Assembly: GCA_950097015.1 (NCBI GenBank)
Contig: CATNEN010000011.1
Location: 6,271,001-6,335,000 of the forward strand
DNA length: 64,000 bases
Direction: 5' to 3'
DNA from: Macrostomum hystrix
Lineage: Eukaryota; Platyhelminthes; Macrostomidae
Position numbers and translations under genes: made by a program
Part shown: positions 58,161-64,000 of the stretch, piece by piece
Numbering within the stretch: position 1 is the stretch's first letter
How the letters are laid out: every line of letters begins with the position of its first letter
Notes under the pieces: generated by a model
What the model saw: the letters and a program-made list of their open reading frames with translations, nothing else
The model's database searches: none
What the model was told of the DNA's origin: nothing

Positions 58161-58574
58161 CACATGCGTCCTTCAGCGGGGCGAACAATCCAACAACACG
58201 CTTTTCTCTTTTATCCTCTCTAGTTGGGAAGAAATGTACGTAGGCGCCCAGTTGTTCAGTCGTCTTAGCTGTAGGCCCTGAGCTTCGAGCGATAAATGTA
58301 CATCTGCGCCTATCACGTGCACGTTGCATGTTCATCACCAAATATCAAATATAATCGATTGTTCAGACCCTTCGAGCAGGGCTTTTTCGATTGCTAGGCT
58401 TTTTCTTCCATAACAATTCATCGGTCTCTCGGTCACTCCTTACAATGACGAACCCTAAAACAAGAGAGTGCACGTTAATCCGACTCGCCTTTCGATATTT
58501 GAATTTATTGTCAGAGAAGCTAGTCGTATGTTTGACAAAAGAGCGAAATTTAGAATTAACGGTACGTGCTACAA

Positions 58575-59255
58575 AAAAAACTATATCGAGTCACCTGTTA
58601 CGAGATAGAAGATCGGCTAACCTATTAGAAAAAAGAAGTCACTTGTTAGACAAAATACGAGTCACCTGTTAGACAGAATAGAAGGCACCTGTTAGACAAA
58701 ATAGAAGGCACCTGTTAGACAAAATAGAAGGCACCTGTTAGACAAAATAGAAGGCACCTGTTAGACAAAATAGAAGGCACCTGTTAGACAAAATAGAAGG
58801 CACCTGTTAGACAAAATAGAAGGCACCTGTTAGACAAAATAGAAGGCACCTGTTAGACAAAATAGAAGGCACCTGTTAGAATAGAAGGCACCTGTTAGAA
58901 TAGAAGGCACCTGTTAGACAGAATAGAAGGCACCTGTTAGACAAAATAGAAGGCACCTGTTAGACAAAATAGAAGGCACCTGTTAGACAGAATAGAAGTC
59001 ACTTGTTAGACATAATACAAGTCACCTGTTAGACAAAATAGAAGTCACCTGTTAGACAGAATAGAAGTCACCTGTTAGACAGAATAGAAGGCACCTGTTA
59101 GACAAAATAGAAGTCACCTGTTAGACAGAATAGAAGGCACCTGTTAGACAAAAAAGAAGGCACCTGTTAGAATAGAAGACATCTGTTAGACAGAATAGCA
59201 GTGACTTGTTAGACATAATACAAATCACCTGTTAGACAGGTGACAATCTAATCTA
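58575..59255. repeat. 23-bp minisatellite (GTTAGACAAAATAGAAGGCACCT), about 30 copies
   Basis: Very uniform in the middle, with GTCACTTGTTAGACATAATA variants at the edges. Shares CTGTTAGACA with arrays at 10.7, 13.1 and 14.0 kb. It separates the Gypsy and non-LTR elements. Confidence 0.97.
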
Positions 59256-59903
59256 GACAAATCTATTCTCATAGAATGAGCATAGAATCTGAGCATACAA
59301 TCTGAGCCATCATCGACAACTCCGCGAATACGCATCCGTTTGCAAAGCGACACATCACTATCGATAGAGCTTCCAACCGAGGTTAATCAGCTAAAATTTT
59401 AAGTAAAAACATTGTCAATTTGCTTTGTTTTCCTTTAAAAAGCGTCTGATTGCCTGCATTGAAATATTACAGTGTTTTAGGCTCTCTACGAAAAAATATT
59501 TGTCTGTTAAAAAGTCACTGAATTTCGAATTACGCAGCCAGTTATTGAAATACCAAACATTTTTTTTGTTTCAATTGTAAGAATAATCCAACACTCCATT
59601 TTGTGTAGTAATTAATTTTTCCTTTCTGTGCATTTTTCTTGAAGCATTGGTCAGAACTTCTTTAGAAACACCTTGATAAAAAAATTTTTAAGCATCTGTT
59701 TTTCAAGCGCGCGTAGAGAGCCTTCATTGTACGCCTTGTTTTGTACACTGATATCATTTCTCTCTCCCGTTCCTATCCTTTGGTGTACAATCAATTGGGG
59801 CTCTCTAGGAAACCAGTTTTTTCTATCGCTAGCCAGTAACTATAGCTCTAATAAAATATCTTAACAATGTTCTTGTACGTCTATTTGTAAAATCTCTGAC
59901 CCA
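59256..59903 (+). promoter_or_regulatory. Probable 5' UTR / internal promoter region of the non-LTR element
   Basis: Unique sequence of about 650 bp between the 23-bp array and ORF1. The exact 5' end of the element cannot be set from one copy. GGCTCTCTA-type words recur near 59481 and 59799. The assignment as 5' UTR is inference. Confidence 0.4.
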
Positions 59904-62426
59904 ATGAGCTTGACAGTTACTGACGACTCCACCCCCACCGCGCTGAGCGAGAGCATGGCGACAAGGCAACACAGTGGAGAGCCTCATTTAGTCGAGAGAA
60001 AGCACAAATGGATAGCAGTCCAAGTTACAGAGGACGAGTGCGCTAAAGTGGATGGCCAGCCGTTTATCTACTGCCGTGATTACCTCGATTCAAATCACAC
60101 TGTACTATTTGACAAACTATTGCAAACCACTCCATGGGAGTCGCGACGATGCGTTATAAGAGGAATAGAGCACAATGAACCTCGCAGGACATTTGCTTAT
60201 GGAAAGCCATACTCCTACTGTGGAGTAGAATGGAAAGAGAACAACAACTGGCCTGAGGAGCTGCTCCAGATTAAACAGTGCTTGTCAAAAGAATTTAATG
60301 TTGACTTCAACAGTGTCCTCCTAAATCTATATCGAGATGGACAAGACTCAATCCAGCTGCATCAGGATAATGAGAAGTGTCTCGGCATCAACCCAGTCAT
60401 TGCCAGCCTGTCTCTTGGAGCTGAGAGATGCCTGACTGTTGAGAACACGGACGAAAAACGGCATTACTCATTAATAATGTCACCAGGCAGCATGCTGGTG
60501 ATGCAAGGGGACTGTCAGACCAAGTTCAAACATGGAGTCCTAAAGACGAGGGAAAGCGCACCACGCATCAACGTGACATTTCGCCACATTGTGCCTGAAT
60601 TAAACGATGTACCAAGCCGCAACGAGCCGACGCCCTCAGAAACGAGTATGGACATTGCAGTAAAGACGCCTGAGCAGATAATCGATGAAAGGAAAAAATC
60701 TGAATCGACTGATGCAGCTGACGCCCACTTTGACATCTCATTCCTCAGTCAGCCTCTTCAAGAAGCCAAGACGCGACTCGGGAAGCGGAAGCAAAAGCTG
60801 GCTGACAAAGAATCAGCTGCGTCCGCCGAAGAGACGACCGTGTTAGAAGATGCGAGCTTTAAGGTCCCGAAGACTAAAAAGTTCCGAAAAAGGAGATCAC
60901 CCATGAAGGGAGCTGACAAAAGCGATAAAGCCGTACAGACAGAGTTGATTCCAGTAGATGCAGCAACTAACACAGAGAACAACCTACTGATGGATACAGA
61001 CTGGAAACGTTTGAAATCTCTCGAGGAAGGAGTCGCAGCGGTTCTCAGTGAAGTAAAACAACTGAAAAGTAGCTTGTCAATTGATGAGTACATTCAAAAG
61101 ACTCGCAATGCGCTTCAATCCTTGACCACCGGTCTAATGCATCAATTAGAGGCAAAAGCCAAAGAAAGTCAAACGGAACTACTGAAAGCGCTAAACATCA
61201 CAAAATCCGACGTTGTGAACCATCTAAAGCAAACAAGTAGCTCAACTAAGGATGCTATCATTAGCGAAGAAAGAGCAGTGAAGGCAGAAGTAATAAAAAG
61301 CCAACAAATCAGCCACAGCCTCGAGCAGAAGGTCGGTGAACTGGTCAGTCTGCAAGCGCTGGCGTTCACTAAGACGCAGAACGAAAGAGCAGGACGGGAA
61401 ACATATGCTGAGAAGGCCTCGCGCTCAGTGAACCCAACAGCATCTTCAAAAAATGTAACGATGGCAGTCAGTGTCAGTAAAAATGCAGAGAACGCATCAG
61501 GAGCTGTAGCAAGGGACTCGGAACCAGCTGAGGCAGAAAGCAACAGTTGTACCAAACAGAAAGTTAAAGAAGGCCTGAAAAAGCATGATATAGTCGTTGT
61601 CAGCTCAAAGCTAGGGAAAGCCCTTGACTATCGCAGACTCTTCCCGAATAGTACAATTCGAGTTGTCTACTACAACACTCAAGAAAGGCTCATTGAATTA
61701 CTGCAAGAGCCAAACTTCAGTGCGCAAGAATGTCTGGTAATTGACCTAAACCATGAGCCATCAATGGAGGTGGCATATAAAGCTGTCACTGCAATTGACG
61801 CTGGGCAAAGGCAACACGGTGCGAATTGCCTGCACCTACTCATCATCCCAGACAGTTCGACACGAACAGAACAACTCTTCGAGAAAGAACTGTGTGAGTA
61901 TGGTGTTAAACATCAGCTTTTAACATTTAACTTTCATGAAATCCACTTCTACGACGGTGAACTCAACAGCAGCGGAGCGGACTTTTTGTTTGCGTTAATG
62001 TGCAAATGCATTCGAAATCTAAACCTGAAAGTACGGCCGCATCCGGCTAACACAGAGAACCAGCGCCAGCAAACAGTGCATCACCGGCATCAACACAGCT
62101 ACAGAGAGTCACGAGGCGGCGGTGCAACTGGCTACAGGAACTATCGAGCGCATAGCAGCTACCCAGTTCGAGATGCCAATTACATCCGTAGCGAAATAGA
62201 CCACCGCATCAGCACCAACGGCTATTTTGACAGAAGTCGTGCTAGCCGCTATCGAATCAGCAACGAGTACGACTACAACAAAAGAGACCGCAAAAACTTT
62301 ATAAGTGGCTATCGCGCCAATATCGAGCCCAGCAACTACCGCAGAAGTAGCTTTGGATACCGCAACAGATACCAACAAGTTGGTGTCAGGCGCCTCGACG
62401 ACCGCCAGTTTCGTTGCGTCGACTAG
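59904..62426 (+). CDS. Non-LTR retrotransposon ORF1 with N-terminal AlkB dioxygenase domain, 840 aa
   Basis: Residues about 50-230 form an AlkB (ALKBH2/3-like) Fe(II)/2-oxoglutarate dioxygenase: a YGKPYSYCG segment, LNLYRDGQDSIQLHQDNE with the metal-binding His153-x-Asp155, IASLSLGAER, PGSMLVM, then distal His210 and APRINVTFR with Arg221-x5-Arg227 for 2-oxoglutarate/fold. Every expected ligand is present. Known AlkB proteins remove methyl groups (m1A, m3C and relatives) from nucleic acid. Residues about 300-360 are basic and may hold nuclear signals; about 365-490 looks like coiled coil, as in many ORF1 trimers. Residues about 570-730 form another alpha/beta-looking domain (HDIVVVSSKLGKAL, CLVIDLNHEPS), vaguely SGNH-esterase-like but unassigned. 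The tail (740-840) is Arg/Tyr/Ser/Asn/Gly-rich, suited to RNA binding. ORF2 follows after 208 nt in another frame. The frame is intact. Confidence 0.9.
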   Translation: MSLTVTDDSTPTALSESMATRQHSGEPHLVERKHKWIAVQVTEDECAKVDGQPFIYCRDYLDSNHTVLFDKLLQTTPWESRRCVIRGIEHNEPRRTFAYGKPYSYCGVEWKENNNWPEELLQIKQCLSKEFNVDFNSVLLNLYRDGQDSIQLHQDNEKCLGINPVIASLSLGAERCLTVENTDEKRHYSLIMSPGSMLVMQGDCQTKFKHGVLKTRESAPRINVTFRHIVPELNDVPSRNEPTPSETSMDIAVKTPEQIIDERKKSESTDAADAHFDISFLSQPLQEAKTRLGKRKQKLADKESAASAEETTVLEDASFKVPKTKKFRKRRSPMKGADKSDKAVQTELIPVDAATNTENNLLMDTDWKRLKSLEEGVAAVLSEVKQLKSSLSIDEYIQKTRNALQSLTTGLMHQLEAKAKESQTELLKALNITKSDVVNHLKQTSSSTKDAIISEERAVKAEVIKSQQISHSLEQKVGELVSLQALAFTKTQNERAGRETYAEKASRSVNPTASSKNVTMAVSVSKNAENASGAVARDSEPAEAESNSCTKQKVKEGLKKHDIVVVSSKLGKALDYRRLFPNSTIRVVYYNTQERLIELLQEPNFSAQECLVIDLNHEPSMEVAYKAVTAIDAGQRQHGANCLHLLIIPDSSTRTEQLFEKELCEYGVKHQLLTFNFHEIHFYDGELNSSGADFLFALMCKCIRNLNLKVRPHPANTENQRQQTVHHRHQHSYRESRGGGATGYRNYRAHSSYPVRDANYIRSEIDHRISTNGYFDRSRASRYRISNEYDYNKRDRKNFISGYRANIEPSNYRRSSFGYRNRYQQVGVRRLDDRQFRCVD

Positions 62427-62634
62427 GACCGCCTGTCCAAGCCTGTCCGGCAACAACTTCAATCGCCGGGGGGGTGGAGGAGTCATTTAGCTGCTCAACT
62501 CGGGTCCTCTAACTCCTTTGCCTAATAACTTTCTATTTTTGATACCGTCAATTCCCATACCGCGCAACAGGTTTTGAAGGTTTTGAACCCGTCGTGACTG
62601 ACTCTAAGGACTACTACTCCCTCTTTCTACGAGT

Positions 62635-64000
62635 ATGTTAACTTCTACGCTAAATTTTAACTCCCGAATAGTCACTGAAACACAGGGCAGCTGCGAAAAG
62701 AAGGTTACTTATAATAAATCAGAGTTGATTATCACCAGTTGGAACATAGATGGACTGATGCTCAGTGGAGAATGCAAAATGGAATCACCATGTTTCCACG
62801 AACATATTAGGAATAGAGACATAGTTTTCCTCTGTGAGACCCACGCCAAACAGGAGCAGCTAGACTCAAACACGCTGATAGATTTCACCTGCTTTGGAGC
62901 AGATGGAATCAAGGCAAGGGGAATCAACAAAGGTAGATTATCAAATGGCATGGTTTTCCTCGTTAAAAATAATATTGCAAAGAGAACCACATTAGTGCAC
63001 AAATCTGACTTCGCTCTGGTACTAAAAATAAAGCAAAAGCAGTCTGAAGAACCCCTGTATATCTTAGGGTGTTATATCCCACCGGAAAATTCTAAATACT
63101 ACAAAGAAGATATATGGGAGGAGATTAAATATCTCATCCAGCTCTTCTCAAGAGAGGGCTCCGTATTAACAGTAGGTGACTTCAATGCACGAACTGGCAC
63201 ATTACAGCCCAGCACTAGGGATAAGTTTCCCAGACAGAATCAGGACTCTGAGAAAAACAAGCATGGATTAAGACTGATGGAAATGTGCTCCGAGACCAAG
63301 AGCACGATTCTGAACGGAATGACTCAGGGTGACATTATGGGAAATTACACGTTTAGTAGCACACTAGGCCGAAGTACCATAGACTACGCTATTGTATCCA
63401 TGGATAAAGTGGATATTATAAAAGACTTCTTTATTCATCCTCAAAGCTTTCTGTCCAGACATTGCCCGCTAACAGTCACTCTGATTTTTCCTGATCATGT
63501 CCAACCCGAACACGCAAACCAGGAAAAACATGAATCCTTCCCAATGCCTCCAAGATGGGACACTGAAACGCAGGGAAGTTACATTGAGGCATTGAATAAC
63601 AAACAAAGCGAAGAAATAATTAGAAAGTTGCAATCTATCGACGCACACGATGGAAAATCCCTGGAAAATTTGTTCTCGAGCTTGACCAACCTGCTTAGAG
63701 ACTCAGTGGCAGAAAGCTGCGCAAAGACAATCATTCCGAACAAGTTCTGGACAAATCGAGACGAGACACTAAGAAACTTGAGCAAATCATTAAAGTACGT
63801 GGCCAGGAAAAAAAGACGTAGACCAACTGACAGCGCGCTGGCATCAGAATATAATGGGCTAGCGAAAAAATACAAACAACAGCTCAAGAAACTTAAGCAG
63901 ATGGACATAAATGACTGCATTCAGAAAATGGCGGCTAACGGAACCTCAAAGGGATTCTGGTCCGGTCTTAGAAAAGCAGAAGAGTTGCTGTTCCCCAGCA
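62635..64000 (+). CDS. Non-LTR retrotransposon ORF2, APE-type endonuclease and linker (runs off right edge)
   Basis: The frame is open from ATG 62635 to the window end (455 codons). An apurinic-endonuclease-like (EEP) domain is clear: SWNIDG (Asn37), FLCETHA (Glu68), VGDFNARTG (Asp182, Asn184), STIDYAIVS (Asp250) and LSRHCPL (His276). The last motif is normally SDH; here the Asp is Arg275, a notable change at a usually catalytic position. Residues about 300-455 are the charged linker leading to reverse transcriptase, which must lie beyond 64000. The 5' intergenic gap to ORF1 is 208 nt, so translation would need reinitiation or an internal start. ORF2 nicks target DNA and primes reverse transcription. 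Confidence 0.93.
   Translation, partial: MLTSTLNFNSRIVTETQGSCEKKVTYNKSELIITSWNIDGLMLSGECKMESPCFHEHIRNRDIVFLCETHAKQEQLDSNTLIDFTCFGADGIKARGINKGRLSNGMVFLVKNNIAKRTTLVHKSDFALVLKIKQKQSEEPLYILGCYIPPENSKYYKEDIWEEIKYLIQLFSREGSVLTVGDFNARTGTLQPSTRDKFPRQNQDSEKNKHGLRLMEMCSETKSTILNGMTQGDIMGNYTFSSTLGRSTIDYAIVSMDKVDIIKDFFIHPQSFLSRHCPLTVTLIFPDHVQPEHANQEKHESFPMPPRWDTETQGSYIEALNNKQSEEIIRKLQSIDAHDGKSLENLFSSLTNLLRDSVAESCAKTIIPNKFWTNRDETLRNLSKSLKYVARKKRRRPTDSALASEYNGLAKKYKQQLKKLKQMDINDCIQKMAANGTSKGFWSGLRKAEELLFPS

Larger units (their letters stand above)
59256..64000 (+). mobile_element. Non-LTR (LINE-type) retrotransposon, 5' half, apparently intact
   Basis: ORF1 (AlkB-containing) and ORF2 (endonuclease) lie in tandem with undamaged frames. 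The clade cannot be set without the RT. It is distinct from the truncated RNase H-bearing element at 56256-57003 as far as visible parts allow, since they do not overlap. Confidence 0.88.

Noticed and set aside
54205-58560. Long terminal repeats of the Gypsy element
   Set aside because: I looked for matching direct repeats at the two ends and saw only short resemblances (for example TTAGCTGTAGGC at about 54548 and 58266), too little to call.
59904-62426. Integrated RNA virus segment or a host ALKBH gene
   Set aside because: AlkB is followed in the same frame by coiled-coil and RNA-binding-type regions and then by an APE-endonuclease ORF2; there are no introns and no viral replicase motifs.
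62109-62486. Minus-strand Val/Ala-rich frame
   Set aside because: It is the shadow of the ORF1 C-terminal coding region.

Overview
This window is animal nuclear DNA: spliced genes with GT-AG introns, tRNA-derived SINEs, LTR and non-LTR retrotransposons, mariner-like fragments, and an exceptional load of tandem repeats. The standard genetic code works throughout. A repeat-rich invertebrate fits, perhaps a flatworm-like lophotrochozoan, but the sequence alone does not fix the phylum. Exon structures below were built by hand from reading frame, phase and GT/AG sites; no transcript or database evidence was available.

Layout. 1-1390 (-): the 5' part of an unknown charged, coiled-coil-like protein that runs off the left edge. 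3631-14330 (+): a 12-exon gene for a predicted N-acylated (MGCG), polyQ-containing, coiled-coil protein. 17060-20473 (-): a 5-exon class I (GH47) Golgi-type alpha-1,2-mannosidase. 24013-25342 (-): a 5-exon, four-EF-hand calmodulin-like protein. 26100-28000: two decayed Tc1/mariner-type transposase remnants. 28240-28635 (+): a small single-exon membrane protein. 29444-40780 (+): a complete 10-exon GCN2 (EIF2AK4) eIF2-alpha kinase with RWD, pseudokinase, kinase, HisRS-like and C-terminal regions. 40.8-52.3 kb: almost wholly minisatellite arrays. 52385-54204 (+): the last exons of an unrecognised gene. 54.6-58.2 kb: a decayed Ty3/Gypsy retrotransposon carrying a nested 5'-truncated non-LTR insertion with a 16-bp target-site duplication. 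59.3-64 kb: the 5' half of an apparently intact non-LTR retrotransposon.

Two things stand out. First, ORF1 of the right-hand retrotransposon (59904-62426) starts with a complete AlkB (ALKBH2/3-like) Fe(II)/2-oxoglutarate dioxygenase domain with HxD...H and R-x5-R residues intact, and continues into a coiled-coil region, a second alpha/beta-looking domain and an Arg/Tyr/Gly-rich tail. The next ORF begins with an APE-type endonuclease. A demethylase carried by a retrotransposon RNA-binding protein suggests the element may clear RT-blocking base methylation from its own RNA. Second, most introns, including nearly every GCN2 intron, carry a private minisatellite whose unit (15-38 bp) often resembles a 3' splice site (CTAAC/CTAAT, pyrimidines, CAG). 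Several arrays share core words (CTGTTAGACA; AATGTACA), and some show higher-order repeats.

The host genes show no operon-like linkage. They look like independent loci for protein glycan trimming, calcium sensing and amino-acid starvation signalling, separated by repeat-rich DNA.
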